Source: Allochromatium humboldtianum
GTDB taxonomy: Bacteria; Pseudomonadota; Gammaproteobacteria; Chromatiales; Chromatiaceae
Reading direction: 5' to 3'
NCBI RefSeq assembly: GCF_013385175.1
Contig: NZ_JABZEO010000001.1
Location: forward strand, 310,001 to 374,000
Length of the DNA stretch: 64,000 bases
Position numbers and translations under genes: made by a program. How positions within the stretch are numbered: the first letter of the stretch is position 1; the number at the start of each line of letters is the position of its first letter. Below the pieces are notes generated by a model, which saw nothing but the letters and a program-made list of their open reading frames with translations, did no database searches and had not been told where the DNA came from. Of the stretch, positions 1 to 10,276 are shown one piece after another.

Positions 1-687
1 GAGGAAATCGAGCACCCGTAGCCGGTCGTCTTCCGGCTCACCGACCGAGAGTCCGCCGACCGCATAGCCATCGAAACCGATGCGCATCAGACCTTCCAGC
101 GACTCGGCGCGCGGGCGCTCGTGCATCCCGCCCTGGACGATGCCGAACAGCGCCGCCGGATTGTCGCCATGCGCCTCGCGCGAGCGAGCCGCCCAGCGCA
201 GCGACAGCTCCATCGAGACGCGCGCCTGTTCTTCGCTGGCCGGGTAGGGCGTGCATTCATCGAAGATCATCACGATGTCGGAACCGAGTTCGCGCTGCAC
301 CTGCATCGAGATCTCGGGGCTGAGGAACACCGGACTGCCGTCGACCGGCGATTGGAACTTGACGCCGTCTTCCGTGATCTTGCGCAGCTCGCCCAGACTG
401 AAGACCTGGAAACCGCCCGAGTCGGTGAGGATGGGTTTGTCCCAGTGCATGAAGCCGTGCAGATCCCCGAGCCGGCGGATGACCTCGGTGCCGGGGCGCA
501 GCATCAGATGGAAGGTGTTGCCGAGCACGATCTCGGCGCCGACCTCCAGTAGCTCCTCCGGGGTCATGGCCTTGACCGTGCCATAGGTGCCCACGGGCAT
601 GAAGGCGGGGGTCTCGACGGTCCCGCGTGCAAAGGTCAGACGGCCGCGACGGGCGAGACCATCGCGTTCAAGCAGATCGAAGTGCAT
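1..687 (-). CDS. tgt: queuine tRNA-ribosyltransferase (3' end outside window)
   Basis: Encodes the N-terminal 229 residues of tRNA-guanine transglycosylase, which swaps guanine-34 for preQ1 in tRNAs for Tyr, His, Asp and Asn. The family pattern is clear: [17 protein letters not shown] near residue 30, GNTFHL, then [11 protein letters not shown] near residue 92 with the active-site Asp, and the FGIVQGG segment. The ATG at 687 gives the usual N-terminus. Reading is leftwards, so the C-terminal half, including the zinc site, lies beyond position 1. It is separated from pdxA by about 55 bases. Confidence 0.96.
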   Translation of the reverse strand, partial: MHFDLLERDGLARRGRLTFARGTVETPAFMPVGTYGTVKAMTPEELLEVGAEIVLGNTFHLMLRPGTEVIRRLGDLHGFMHWDKPILTDSGGFQVFSLGELRKITEDGVKFQSPVDGSPVFLSPEISMQVQRELGSDIVMIFDECTPYPASEEQARVSMELSLRWAARSREAHGDNPAALFGIVQGGMHERPRAESLEGLMRIGFDGYAVGGLSVGEPEDDRLRVLDFL

Positions 688-742
688 CGAATGAGATTCC
701 TGACCGGCTCGGAGCGAGCCGGATCATCAAGGTGGTCGAAGT

Positions 743-1756
743 TCAGTGTCGAGCGGCGACAGCCGCCGTCATCGTCAGTGCCGTCTGGAGCGCCAGACGC
801 AGACTGCCGAAATCGGCGCGGTCGGTTCCGGCCAGTTCCAGCGCCGTGCCATGATCGACCGAGGTGCGGATGATCGGCAGGCCCAGGGTGACGTTGACCG
901 CCTGACCGAAGCCCAGATGCTTGAGCACCGGCAGCCCCTGATCGTGATACATGGCCAGCACCGCATCGGCGTCCTTCAGGCGCGTCGGCACGAACAGCGT
1001 ATCGGCGGGCAGCGGTCCGACCAGATCCCAGCCGCGCGCGCGCCGCTCGGCGAGCACGGGCGTGATGACCTCGATCTCCTCGCGTCCCATGTGTCCGCCC
1101 TCGCCGGCGTGCGGATTGAGTCCGCACACCAGGATGCGCGGCTGCTCCAGACCGAAGCGCGCGACCAGATCCTGATGCAGGATGTCGACCACGCGCCCGA
1201 GCGAGTCGCGCGTGATGGCCGCGCTGACGGCAGACAGCGGCAGATGCGTGGTCGCCAGCGCCACGCGCAGACCGGGCGTGGCCAGCATCATCACCGGCTC
1301 GGCCCCGCAGCGCTCGGCCAGGAACTCGGTGTGCCCGGTGAAGGGGATGCCGGCCTCGTTGATGACGCCCTTGTGCACCGGCCCCGTGACCAGGGCATCG
1401 AAGGTGCGGTCGAGACAGCCGTCACAGGCGCGTCTGAGCGTCTCCAGCACATAGCCGGCGTTGGCCGGATCGAGCCGGCCGGGTGTTGCCGCCCGTTCGA
1501 GCGCCACCGGCCGGACTTTGAGCCGACCGGGTTGGCTCGGACAGGGCGCCTGAGCCGGATCGAAGGGCGCGATCGTCAGCGACAGACCGAGCCGTGCGGC
1601 ACGCTCGGCCAACAGGTCCGGATCGGCGATGGCCACCAGCTCGGCGGCCGAGTGCCCGGCCGCCGCCAGACGCACGATCAGATCGGGACCGATGCCGGCC
1701 GGCTCGCCGGGCGTCAGCGCCAAACGCGGCACGTGAGATTCGCTTGGGTGTGTCAT
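743..1756 (-). CDS. pdxA: 4-hydroxythreonine-4-phosphate dehydrogenase
   Basis: About 337 residues, the normal PdxA length. It oxidises 4-phosphohydroxy-L-threonine in vitamin B6 synthesis and acts as a metal-dependent dimer in the cytoplasm. Signature stretches are [13 protein letters not shown] at the N-terminus, GHTEFLA in the middle and the metal-ligand motif [11 protein letters not shown] near the C-terminus. The ATG at 1756 is preferred because the family motif follows at once. An in-frame ATG at 1771 overlaps the surA stop as ATGA and sits behind an AGGA, so translational coupling from there is possible. It follows surA as in the lptD-surA-pdxA operon of Enterobacteria and Pseudomonas. 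Confidence 0.95.
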   Translation of the reverse strand: MTHPSESHVPRLALTPGEPAGIGPDLIVRLAAAGHSAAELVAIADPDLLAERAARLGLSLTIAPFDPAQAPCPSQPGRLKVRPVALERAATPGRLDPANAGYVLETLRRACDGCLDRTFDALVTGPVHKGVINEAGIPFTGHTEFLAERCGAEPVMMLATPGLRVALATTHLPLSAVSAAITRDSLGRVVDILHQDLVARFGLEQPRILVCGLNPHAGEGGHMGREEIEVITPVLAERRARGWDLVGPLPADTLFVPTRLKDADAVLAMYHDQGLPVLKHLGFGQAVNVTLGLPIIRTSVDHGTALELAGTDRADFGSLRLALQTALTMTAAVAARH

Positions 1757-1767
1757 GGACTCTGAGA

Positions 1768-3120
1768 TCATGATTCCTGGTCGAGCCGGATCTCGACATA
1801 GGCTTCGTCGCGCAACTGGCGCAACCATTCCTCCGTCGCTTCCTCGGCCTTGCGCCGTTGCAGCGCCTCGCGTGCCTTCAGACGCAGGATGTCCTCGTTG
1901 GCACTCTGCTGGCGCCGTTCCTCGACCTGGAGGATGTGCCAGCCGAAGGGGCTCTTGAAGGGTTCGCTGGTCGCTCCGACGGCCAGGGCGTTCATTTGCT
2001 CCTCGAACTCGGGCACCGTGTTGCCCGGATCGACCCAGCCCAACTCACCGCCCTTGAGCGCCGAGCCGGTATCGTCCGAGTTCGCCCGCGCCAGGGTCGC
2101 GAAGTCCTCGCCGTTCAGGATGCGCTCGCGCAGTTGCAGCAACCGTTGACGCGCGTCGGCATCCGAGACGATCTCGTTGGTGCGGATCAGGATGTGACGC
2201 GCCCGCGTCTGGGTGACGTCCTCGGGGGCGGCGGCCTTGATCTCGCGCATCCGGATGATGTGGAAACCGCTCGGGCTGCGCAACGGCTCGCTGACCTCGC
2301 CTTCGGCCAGGGTATAGGCCAGATCCGACACCAGACTCGGCACCGCGCCCATCTCGAACCAGCCCAGATCGCCGCCCTCCAGGGCGTTGCGTCCATCCGA
2401 CTCGCGCGCCGCCACCTCGGCGAAGTCGGCCCCGCCGCGCAGACGGCCCACCAGTCCCCTGGCCTTGTCCTCGGCGCGCTTGACCTGCTCCGGGGTCGGA
2501 TTTTCGGGCAGTGCGACCAGGATGTGCTGCAAGCGCACCTGCTCGCGCTCGATCAGCCGGCTGGCTTCGCGCGCGAGGAAACGATCGACCTCGGGTTCGC
2601 TGACCTGGATCTTGCGCACCACCTCCTGATTCTGCAAACGACTGCTCAGGATCTGCGAGCGCGTGTCCTCGCGGAAGTCCTCGAAGCGGATGCCGCCGGC
2701 CTCCAGCGTCGCCTTGAGTTCGTCGAGCGACAGCCCGTTGCGGCCGGCGATGCCCTGGAGCGCCTCTTCCAGCGTGGCTTCATCCACCTTGAGGCCGAGT
2801 TCCTTGGCGCGCTGTTGCTGCAAGTGCTTGAGGATGAGCCGGTCGAGCACCTGCTTGCGCAACTGCTCCGGGGGCGGCACCGCCGTCCCGCGCTGGTTGA
2901 GCTGCGGGATCACCAGCGCGATCTCGCGCTCCAGCTCGCTCTGCACCACCACGTCGTCGTTGACCACCGCGACGATGGCGTCCAATGCCTGGGCCGAGAC
3001 CGGCGCCGGCCCCATTCCGAGCGCCAGCGCAAGTCCCAGCGCGAGTCCCGGCAGCGTCCCACGCAGGGACCGGCGCGGCGCCATCCACGCCGGCGCGCCT
3101 CTATTCGGACTGATAGCCAT
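1768..3120 (-). CDS. surA: periplasmic chaperone and peptidyl-prolyl isomerase SurA
   Basis: A 450-residue SurA, which escorts outer-membrane proteins, LptD among them, to the BAM complex. The ATG at 3120 gives a basic N-terminus, a hydrophobic signal segment ([13 protein letters not shown]) and an AQA-type cleavage site followed by the mature start [18 protein letters not shown]. Two parvulin domains follow, recognisable by [12 protein letters not shown] and [11 protein letters not shown], and the C-terminal helix [13 protein letters not shown]. The start lies 20 bases inside lptD, so client and chaperone are translationally coupled. Confidence 0.96.
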   Translation of the reverse strand: MAISPNRGAPAWMAPRRSLRGTLPGLALGLALALGMGPAPVSAQALDAIVAVVNDDVVVQSELEREIALVIPQLNQRGTAVPPPEQLRKQVLDRLILKHLQQQRAKELGLKVDEATLEEALQGIAGRNGLSLDELKATLEAGGIRFEDFREDTRSQILSSRLQNQEVVRKIQVSEPEVDRFLAREASRLIEREQVRLQHILVALPENPTPEQVKRAEDKARGLVGRLRGGADFAEVAARESDGRNALEGGDLGWFEMGAVPSLVSDLAYTLAEGEVSEPLRSPSGFHIIRMREIKAAAPEDVTQTRARHILIRTNEIVSDADARQRLLQLRERILNGEDFATLARANSDDTGSALKGGELGWVDPGNTVPEFEEQMNALAVGATSEPFKSPFGWHILQVEERRQQSANEDILRLKAREALQRRKAEEATEEWLRQLRDEAYVEIRLDQES

Positions 3121-5599
3121 AGATTCCTCGTTGCAGAACCTTATCGATCGAATTGCCGAAGGAGCCGAGACCGGCCAGCTCCAGTTGCAGCATGACACTG
3201 GTGCTCGCCGGCTGGTCGGCGTCGCGCTTGAGATGCTGACCCAGTACGCGCAGACGCCAGCAGCACTGGCCGAACTCCAGGCCGGCGAAGGCCTCCACCG
3301 TCTCGTCGTTGAGCAGCGAGTAGAGCCAGCGTCCGACCACCCGCACCCGTGGGCCGATGGGCATCTGGAACGCGAGGTCCGTGTCCTCGTATTCCTCCGA
3401 CGCCTGGCTGCCCAGATTGTAGCGGTAGGCGAGATTGATCAGACGTTCGCGGTCGGGGGCGTAGCGGAGCTGCAAGATCTGCTTCTCCCAGGCGTGCCCG
3501 TCGTCGTCATGCGGATTCCATTGCAGCCCGACCTGCGCCGTCCAGTCGCGATGCAGACGCGCCGCCAGTTCGCCGGCCAGCGACGAACTGGTGTCGTCGC
3601 GCGGCGCCGAGGCATCGAGCTGGACGCGGCGCTCGTCGAAGTAGTAGATCTGGCCGAGACTGGCGCGCAGGAGTTCGTCGCCATCGCGGTTGGCGATGGT
3701 GCGCGAGGTCAGACCCAGGGTGAGACGGTTCTCGTCGCTGATGCGGTCGTAGCCGGTGAAGCGGTTGGAGCGAAACAGACTCGCGAAACTGAAATCGAGC
3801 GCGGTGGTGTCGAAACGCGGATTGTCGGACTGGTCCTCGTGGGCGGTGAGGACGTAATAGAGCCGGGGTTCGAGCGTCTGCAAGGTCTCGTGGCCGAACC
3901 AGTCGGCCTCGCGCTCGAAGATCAGCTTTCCGTCGAGATCGACACTCGGGATCAGATGGCTCGGCTGACTGTCGGCGCCCTCCACCTGATCGGCGAGATC
4001 GTACTGGGTGTAATAGAGCCGCGCGCGCGGGATGAGATGACCGAAGCCACGCCGCAGCGGCCAGCGCAGCGCGGGGATGGCGACCAGCCGGCTGCCATGG
4101 ACGGCCGCATTGTGGTCGAAATAGTCGTACTGCGCCTTGAAGTCGTATTCCAGTCCGCCGATCAGGGTATCGGGCGAGAGGTTCAGCTCGATGTGCGGGA
4201 GCTGTCCGTAGGGCCGGTTGGCCGGTGCGATGCTGGTGTCGACCGTCTGGAACTGCTGCACGCGCCCCAGTGCCCACCAGCCATCGCCGCTGTACAGGAC
4301 GTCCGCGCGCTGACTGAGGTTGCGCAGGCTCGTCACATCGAGCCGGTTGCCGAAATCGACCAGATAGCGGTCGTCGGAGACCGAGGCATAGTCGATCGCG
4401 GTCGACCAGCGCGTGCCGAACCAGGCGGACTGGTTGACGCGCAGTGCGCCACGCACGCCCTCATCCTCGTTCTTCCAATCGCTCGGCAGGAGTTCGCCAT
4501 CGAGTTCGATGCGCTGCCAGGGCGAGAGATGGCGAAACTCGGCCCCGAGCATCAGCCCGCGCGAGCTCATCAGACGCGGCGTCAGGGTCGCGTCCATGTT
4601 GGGCGCGATGTTCCAGTAGTAGGGAATCGTGAGATCGAATCCGGTCTCCTCGGAGGTGCCGACGGTCGGGATCAGAAAACCGCTGCGCCGGCGCCCGTCG
4701 ATCGGAAAGGTCAGATAGGGGGTGTAGAGCACGGGCACGTCCCAGAGGCGCAGGCGCGCGTGGCGTGCCACGCCCTGACCCGTGCCCTGATCCAGCTCCA
4801 GATCACGCGCACGCAGCGACCAGGCCGAGTTTCCAGGTGCACAGGTGGTATAGAGGACGTCGCGATAGCGGCTGCGCTCGTCGTCGAGCAGCCAGGCCTC
4901 GGCGGCGGCGCCGCGCAGATTGGCTCGGCCGTGCATCCGGTAGCCGGTCTGCTCCAGGTGTCCGCGCTTGGTCTCCAGGTTGTAGTCGGCGCGCTCGCCG
5001 ATCACGCGCAGTTCCGGATAGTCCAGCTCGACGCCGCCGGCGGCGCTGACGTCTCCGCTACGCCGGTCGTAGCGCGAACGCTCGGCGCGCAAGCGGCGCG
5101 ATTCCTGGACGATATCGACCTCGCCCTGCAACTGGATCAGGTCGCGCTCGCGATCGTAGTCGACCAGATCGGCCGTGATCTCGATCGGCAGGCGTTGTGC
5201 CTCTGGCGGCGGGGACGCCGGCGCGATCTCCGTGACGCCGGGCGCGGGTCCGCAGTACTCCCAGCCGAGATCCTGATGCAGACGGGGGGCATCGGCGCGC
5301 TGCTCGACGGGGACGACGATCACGGGCGCGAGCGGCGTCTCGTCCGGCGGGGCGAGGGTGACGCCCTGGGCGCTCTGCTGCTCCAGGGTCGCGAGCGCGG
5401 CATCGCGTTCGGTCGGCCGGCTGGGGATCAGGGGCGAGTCGGCCACGGGTGGGCGCTCAGGCGCGGTGGGTATGAACCCGCTCTGGGGCGTGCTCGGATC
5501 AGGGCTGGATTCGCTCGCCCCGCCTGGAGCCGAGGCGGCCGCGAGCACGAGTAGCGCGACCGCGCATGCGCTCTGTTTGAGATCGGCCAGGGTCGGCAT
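3101..5599 (-). CDS. lptD: LPS-assembly protein LptD
   Basis: An 832-residue outer-membrane beta-barrel that with LptE inserts lipopolysaccharide into the outer leaflet. It has a signal peptide (residues 1-27), a low-complexity Pro-rich linker, an OstA/LptA-like jellyroll from about residue 140 (ITADLVDYDRERDLIQLQGE) and a long barrel domain ending in YGYQSE. Cysteines in WEYCGP, YTTCAPG and the GQCCWR pair match the two-disulfide arrangement needed for activity in E. coli LptD. It heads the lptD-surA-pdxA operon and is divergent from amgK over a 146-base spacer that must hold both promoters. Confidence 0.96.
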   Translation of the reverse strand: MPTLADLKQSACAVALLVLAAASAPGGASESSPDPSTPQSGFIPTAPERPPVADSPLIPSRPTERDAALATLEQQSAQGVTLAPPDETPLAPVIVVPVEQRADAPRLHQDLGWEYCGPAPGVTEIAPASPPPEAQRLPIEITADLVDYDRERDLIQLQGEVDIVQESRRLRAERSRYDRRSGDVSAAGGVELDYPELRVIGERADYNLETKRGHLEQTGYRMHGRANLRGAAAEAWLLDDERSRYRDVLYTTCAPGNSAWSLRARDLELDQGTGQGVARHARLRLWDVPVLYTPYLTFPIDGRRRSGFLIPTVGTSEETGFDLTIPYYWNIAPNMDATLTPRLMSSRGLMLGAEFRHLSPWQRIELDGELLPSDWKNEDEGVRGALRVNQSAWFGTRWSTAIDYASVSDDRYLVDFGNRLDVTSLRNLSQRADVLYSGDGWWALGRVQQFQTVDTSIAPANRPYGQLPHIELNLSPDTLIGGLEYDFKAQYDYFDHNAAVHGSRLVAIPALRWPLRRGFGHLIPRARLYYTQYDLADQVEGADSQPSHLIPSVDLDGKLIFEREADWFGHETLQTLEPRLYYVLTAHEDQSDNPRFDTTALDFSFASLFRSNRFTGYDRISDENRLTLGLTSRTIANRDGDELLRASLGQIYYFDERRVQLDASAPRDDTSSSLAGELAARLHRDWTAQVGLQWNPHDDDGHAWEKQILQLRYAPDRERLINLAYRYNLGSQASEEYEDTDLAFQMPIGPRVRVVGRWLYSLLNDETVEAFAGLEFGQCCWRLRVLGQHLKRDADQPASTSVMLQLELAGLGSFGNSIDKVLQRGIYGYQSE

Positions 5600-5745
5600 G
5601 GGTCGGGGCGTGTGAGTGTAACTGAGTGGACGCTAGGGGTTGGACCTGTAACCATGTCACATCCAGGGCGCGTCATCAATCGCCGATGACGGCATCGAGG
5701 GTCGCAGACCCTGGTTCGAAGACTTTTTTGACCGTATTGGAGTGA

Positions 5746-6756
5746 ATGGGTGTGTCGGATCGAACTGCTGTCTTGCGTTCCTGGTTGAGCGATGTCCTGG
5801 GCCCGGAGTCGCTGGAGTTGACCCCGGCGTCCTCGGATGCGAGTTTTCGTCGTTACTGGCGTGTCCGGCGTGCCGGCGAGACCTGGATCGCCATGGACGC
5901 CCCGCCCGAGTTCGAGGACTGCGGGCGCTATGCCGATCTGGCACGGCGCTTTCGCGCCTGCGGACTCAATACCCCTGAGATCCATGCCGAGTTCCGCGAA
6001 CAGGGGTTCCTGCTGATCTCGGATCTCGGCGACCGTGTCTATCTCGGCGAACTGAACGAGCAGAGCGCGGACCGCCTCTATGGCGATGCGCTCGACGCCC
6101 TGGAGACGCTCCAGACGCGCGCTCCGGTCGATGGGCTGCCCCAGTACGACACGGCGCTTCTGACGCGCGAGCTGGGCCTGTTTCGCGAATGGCTGTTGCA
6201 GGGACTCCTGGAACGGTCGCTCGACGCGCGCGACTGCGAGCGGCTCGATCGCGTCGAGTCCATCCTGATCGACAATGCCCTGGAACAGCCGCGCGTCTGC
6301 GTCCATCGTGATTATCACTCGCGCAACCTGATGCTGACCGAGGCGGGCAATCCGGGCGTGCTCGACTTCCAGGACGCCGTGGTCGGTCCCATCACCTATG
6401 ACCTGGTCTCGCTGCTGCGCGACTGCTACATCGCCTGGCCCGAAGCGCGGGTCCGGGACTGGGCGTTCGGTTACTTCCAGCGCGCCGAAGCCTCGGGTCT
6501 GATCGACGCGGTCGAACCCGAACGTTTCGAACGCTGGTTCGACCTCATGGGGATGCAGCGTCACCTCAAGGCCTGCGGCATCTTCGCCCGTCTGAGTCTG
6601 CGCGACGGCAAGCATGGCTATCTGGCCGACATCCCACGGACCCTGGGCTATGTGCTCGACGTGGCCGGTCGCTATCCCGAATTGCGCGAGTTCGGCGACT
6701 GGCTCGGCGGCCCGGTCTCGACCGCGCTGAAGGCACGTCTGGCGGTGGCGGCCTGA
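5746..6756 (+). CDS. amgK: sugar kinase AmgK (N-acetylmuramate/N-acetylglucosamine kinase)
   Basis: A 336-residue aminoglycoside-phosphotransferase-fold kinase. The Brenner-type catalytic loop is VHRDYHSRNLM (about residue 185) and the metal-binding VLDFQDAVVGP follows. N-terminal SSDASFRRYWRV matches the nucleotide-binding strand of the AmgK family. In Pseudomonas this enzyme phosphorylates MurNAc/GlcNAc at C1 in the anabolic peptidoglycan-recycling bypass and lies divergent to lptD, as here. The usual partner murU is not next to it: a convergent unrelated gene follows. The function is inferred from motif and position. Confidence 0.85.
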   Translation: MGVSDRTAVLRSWLSDVLGPESLELTPASSDASFRRYWRVRRAGETWIAMDAPPEFEDCGRYADLARRFRACGLNTPEIHAEFREQGFLLISDLGDRVYLGELNEQSADRLYGDALDALETLQTRAPVDGLPQYDTALLTRELGLFREWLLQGLLERSLDARDCERLDRVESILIDNALEQPRVCVHRDYHSRNLMLTEAGNPGVLDFQDAVVGPITYDLVSLLRDCYIAWPEARVRDWAFGYFQRAEASGLIDAVEPERFERWFDLMGMQRHLKACGIFARLSLRDGKHGYLADIPRTLGYVLDVAGRYPELREFGDWLGGPVSTALKARLAVAA

Positions 6757-6785
6757 TGGAGCGCCCTCGAACGCGGCGGTGAGCC

Positions 6786-7742
6786 TCAGGGTTTCTTTGT
6801 CGGTTCCTCAGCCTCGGACGGCAGATCGAAGAGGTCGGCGAGTCCCTCCAGCTCGTCACGGGCGCGCGCTTCCTCGATCTCCTCCGGACTCAATGGGCGC
6901 TCGGACTCCTCGTCGGGCTTGGCGGGCGCCGGCTCCTGTTCGCCGACGGCCTCTTTCGCCAGCGCCTCCAGCATGGCGTCGATGTCACTCGGGTCGAGTG
7001 CCTCATCGAACGACGATTCGGACTCGGCCGGCGGTTCCGGCGTCGGTTCGGCGGGCTCGTCCTCGGGCGGACTCTCGGCCGGCTGGATGTCGAAATCGCC
7101 GGCGTCCATGTCGAGCTCTTCGAGGTCGGCCTCTTCGTCCGGTTCGGGCGCTTGCGCTACGGCTTCCGGTTCCCTGGCAGGTAGCCCCGGCGCCGGCTCC
7201 AATGCGGGCGGGGGCGGCGGCGCTTCGGCCTGCTGCTGCTCGGCCTTCTTGAAGGCGGCCATGTACTCCTCCATGAGCTGTTCGAGCGTCTCCTTGGTGT
7301 TCTCCAGTTCGGTCGAGAGTTGCGCCCTCTCGTTCTCCAGGCTGGTGACGTCGCTGGCGTTGATCATCCCGACCGGCGTCATCTCGGCCCAGGGCTTGAT
7401 CACCTTGGCCAGTTCCGCCGGGATCTCCTTGAGCTTGGCCCCGTCGCGGTTGAGATAGAGATTCAGCATCATGTTGTAGAAGGCCCGCTCACGTTCCATG
7501 TACTCATCGACCTTGGCGGCCAGGGCCTCGCCTTCCAGGTTGTAGGTCGTCTCGAACAGACTCGCCAGGGCGTCGCGGTGCGTGGTCTCGTGGGCTTCCA
7601 GATGCTCCATGACGGCCCCGGCATGGACCTCATCGTCCTGTTCCTGATGACGCCGGCGTCTGAGCATCAGAAAGAGGATGACCCAGGCGACTAGGGCGAA
7701 CTCGCCGGCCAGGATCAGGGCGGCCAGTTGGAGTGTGCTCAT
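6786..7742 (-). CDS. membrane-anchored coiled-coil protein with acidic Pro-rich tail
   Basis: A 318-residue protein of no family I can name. One N-terminal membrane segment (LAALILAGEFALVAWVILFL) is followed by a basic RRRRH stop-transfer. Residues 30-170 are helical and coiled-coil (SLENERAQLSTELENTKETL), and a long Glu/Pro-rich tail follows. Its ATG overlaps the stop of the VWA gene as ATGA, so it is the last cistron of the four-gene operon that starts at 11893. It may be a cell-envelope partner of the VWA protein. Confidence 0.8.
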   Translation of the reverse strand: MSTLQLAALILAGEFALVAWVILFLMLRRRRHQEQDDEVHAGAVMEHLEAHETTHRDALASLFETTYNLEGEALAAKVDEYMERERAFYNMMLNLYLNRDGAKLKEIPAELAKVIKPWAEMTPVGMINASDVTSLENERAQLSTELENTKETLEQLMEEYMAAFKKAEQQQAEAPPPPPALEPAPGLPAREPEAVAQAPEPDEEADLEELDMDAGDFDIQPAESPPEDEPAEPTPEPPAESESSFDEALDPSDIDAMLEALAKEAVGEQEPAPAKPDEESERPLSPEEIEEARARDELEGLADLFDLPSEAEEPTKKP

Positions 7743-9601
7743 GCGCGCGTCCTCTTGGCCGATCCCGTCTTGCCCGAGGCCGTTTTCCCGGCGGTGTTCC
7801 GGCTGGACCTGGAGCGTGTCATGAGCCACCAGGTCAGCGCCAGCAATCCCCCGAGCAGCACATTGCCCCCGAGCACATAGACCGCCAGCCAGAGCCAGGA
7901 GACGGGTTCCGCCGCCGTCTCGGCGGCCGTCTCATCCGGCGGCGCCTCGAAATCGAGCGTCAGGACACCGGGTTCGGGCTGGATCTCGGCGAGATCCCCG
8001 GTCAGGGTCCGCCCCATGAAATGACTGCTGATCCGGTACTCGCCAGGGCGCTGGATGGGGATTTTGACGGTCAGCGGGAAGCGTTTGCCCTTGGGGATCT
8101 CGACGACCTCGGTCCAGTTCTCCGGGCCACGGGCGAGCAGATAGCCGGACAGGCTCGTCTGCTCGACCAGATCCGGTTCGGCGGTGAGCCGGATCATGAG
8201 CGCGGCGAAGGGTTCGGTCTCGCTCGGACGCTGCCCTTCATAGTCGACCGTCAGCGGCGCGCCCTTGATCTTGAGGCGCCGGGTGAGCTGGCGCTGGAAG
8301 GTGCCGCCGTCGATGACGAAGTCCAGGCGATAGACGCCCGGCGTGAGGGTACGGGTTTGCAGACTGGTCGTGAACCGCTTCGTCGCCGGATCGACGGCCA
8401 TGACCTGTTCGCCGCGTGGAACGCTGGGAGGCGCCATGCCTTCCTCGACGGCGGGCGGGGTCATGCCTTCCTCGACGGCCGGCGGCGCGGCGCCTGAAAC
8501 CTGTCCCGGAGCCGGAACCGGAGCCGGTTCTACGGATTCGGGCGTGACCACGACCTTGGATGCGGACACCTGCAACAGTTCGGCCCGCTCGACCGGCTGG
8601 CCGTGATCGGTGAGCCAGCTCTCGAGCTTGGGCAATTCCCCGAGTCCGACCGTGTTGGGCACCGGCGCGACCTCGATGCCCATATCGGTGACGATGACGA
8701 CCCGGTTGTCCGGATCCTCGACCCCGCGAATGCGCCATTGACCGGGCTTGGGATTGGACAGCGTGACCAGGTCATAGCCGACCTCGGCGCGCCACTTCAC
8801 GCCGGGCGCGAGCTGATCGGCCCGAATGCGCGTGCCGTCGGGGTCCGTCAGCTGGCTCTGTCCGCCCTCGGGCCGGAAGGCCAGCACCGTGAACTCGCTG
8901 ACCTGATCGTCGATCTCGAAACGATTGCCCTGGATCGGCACCGTCGTCGGCGGGGCGCTCTGTTCGAGCACGCGCAGAAAGAGCCGCTGGAGCGTCTCGG
9001 CGTCCTGCGCGACCTCCAGCCAGCCGCCGGTCTGGGTCGCGAGCAGGCGCATGAGCGGCTCGTCGATCTGGTCCGAGAGACCGATGGCATGGACCTTGAC
9101 GCCCTGCGACTTGAGCGCTTCGAGCTGCTCGGAGAGGATGCGCTCACGCGAGGCCGCGCTCTCGGAGGCGTCCTTGGAGACATCGACCAGTCCGTCGGTG
9201 AAGAGGATCAGATGGCGCTCGCCCTCGGGCGGCGTCTTGCTCCAGTCCTCGGTCGCGGTGCGGATGGCGCGCTCGATGTCGGTGAAGAGTCCGCGCGAGT
9301 GGATGCGCGCGAGACGTCCGCCGAGACGCTTCTTCCAGGCGTCGTCGACCGGCGCCGGCGCGATCAAGGCCTCGGTCTGTTCGGCGAACAGCCAGACGCC
9401 GGCGACGGCGCCGGCCGGTATGAGTTCGTTGACCAGTTGCAGCGCCGGGGCACGCAGATTCCGCGGATCGTTCTGACGCATGCTGCCGGAGACGTCGATG
9501 AGCAGCCGGACATCGGCCGGAGCGGCCAGTGGCGCCTGGACCGCGATCAGCCACAGCAGGACGATCGATGCGAGAAGCCGCGCGCGTCTCAGGGAAGCCA
9601 C
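7739..9601 (-). CDS. membrane-anchored VWA-domain protein
   Basis: About 620 residues from a GTG at 9601, behind a GGAGG inside the end of the preceding gene. A signal/membrane segment (ARLLASIVLLWLIAVQ) is followed by a von Willebrand A domain with the metal-site motif LLIDVSGSM and the later IGLSD and TDGL turns. A Pro-rich and repeat-containing middle (two copies of the EEGMTPPAVEEGMAPP type) leads to Ig-like beta segments and a C-terminal transmembrane helix (LAVYVLGGNVLLGGLLAL) with a basic tail. It overlaps its neighbours on both sides. The role is unknown; such proteins often mediate envelope protein-protein contacts. Confidence 0.85.
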   Translation of the reverse strand: MASLRRARLLASIVLLWLIAVQAPLAAPADVRLLIDVSGSMRQNDPRNLRAPALQLVNELIPAGAVAGVWLFAEQTEALIAPAPVDDAWKKRLGGRLARIHSRGLFTDIERAIRTATEDWSKTPPEGERHLILFTDGLVDVSKDASESAASRERILSEQLEALKSQGVKVHAIGLSDQIDEPLMRLLATQTGGWLEVAQDAETLQRLFLRVLEQSAPPTTVPIQGNRFEIDDQVSEFTVLAFRPEGGQSQLTDPDGTRIRADQLAPGVKWRAEVGYDLVTLSNPKPGQWRIRGVEDPDNRVVIVTDMGIEVAPVPNTVGLGELPKLESWLTDHGQPVERAELLQVSASKVVVTPESVEPAPVPAPGQVSGAAPPAVEEGMTPPAVEEGMAPPSVPRGEQVMAVDPATKRFTTSLQTRTLTPGVYRLDFVIDGGTFQRQLTRRLKIKGAPLTVDYEGQRPSETEPFAALMIRLTAEPDLVEQTSLSGYLLARGPENWTEVVEIPKGKRFPLTVKIPIQRPGEYRISSHFMGRTLTGDLAEIQPEPGVLTLDFEAPPDETAAETAAEPVSWLWLAVYVLGGNVLLGGLLALTWWLMTRSRSSRNTAGKTASGKTGSAKRTRA

Positions 9602-10272
9602 AACTCGAAACAGCCTCCGGTCAGCTGATGGGCATTGACCAGATGGATCCGGCCCTGGGTGTCGCCATTGCGGTGCAGTTGCGCGATGCGTGTGGCGAAA
9701 TAGAGTCCGAGCTGAGTGCGACCCGGATTGGTCGCCTCGGCGAATTCGCCGGGCTGGTACTCCAGCAGGCCGATCAGGGCCGGCGGAAAGCCGCCGCCGT
9801 CGTCCTCGACGCGGATGACCAGGAAGCCGTCTTCCTGAGCGGCACTGAGTTCGATGCGCGAGCGGGCGTAGCGTCGGGCATTGCCGATGGTGCTGTCGAG
9901 CACGCTGCGCACCAGTTCCAGATCGAAATACCCCTCCAGATCCGGTTCGCAGTGATAGCCCAATTCCAATTCGAGCGCCCGACACACCGAGTGATTCTCG
10001 GCGACGACTTCTTCCAGGAAATCAGCGAGATTATTGGCGGTCACGCGCATCGAGAGCTGCTCGTGACCGATCTTGTAGAGCGTCAGCAACTGGATGAGAT
10101 TGCTGTTGGCGCGACGCGCCTCGTGTTGCAGCAGACTGGCCTGGCGGGGATTGGCGATGTGGTTGTCGGGGTTGGCGATCAGATCTTCGAGGTTGGTCAG
10201 GATCAGGCCGAGCGAGTTCTTGATGTCGTGGATCGACGAGGCGAGGATGTCGGAGAAATCCATGCTGTCCAT
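9589..10272 (-). CDS. histidine-kinase-like signalling protein (HisKA/HATPase type)
   Basis: A 227-residue soluble protein with no sensor or membrane segment. The phospho-acceptor-like motif SSIHDIKNSLG is followed by an ATPase fold with N-box DSTIGNARRYA, G1 VEDDGGGFP and G2 TQLGLYFATRI. The chosen ATG at 10272 lies just after the stop of the response-regulator gene; a second ATG at 10263 is possible. It is coupled to the receiver-TPR gene upstream and the VWA gene downstream, so it probably works with that receiver. Input must come from another protein. Confidence 0.85.
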   Translation of the reverse strand: MDSMDFSDILASSIHDIKNSLGLILTNLEDLIANPDNHIANPRQASLLQHEARRANSNLIQLLTLYKIGHEQLSMRVTANNLADFLEEVVAENHSVCRALELELGYHCEPDLEGYFDLELVRSVLDSTIGNARRYARSRIELSAAQEDGFLVIRVEDDGGGFPPALIGLLEYQPGEFAEATNPGRTQLGLYFATRIAQLHRNGDTQGRIHLVNAHQLTGGCFELWLP

Positions 10273-10276
10273 CGGC

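Noticed and set aside
2663-5554. A 963-residue plus-strand open frame opposite lptD/surA
   Set aside because: It is the GC-rich shadow of lptD and surA, which have clear families. The plus frame has no known domain and an Arg/Ser/Gln-rich composition.
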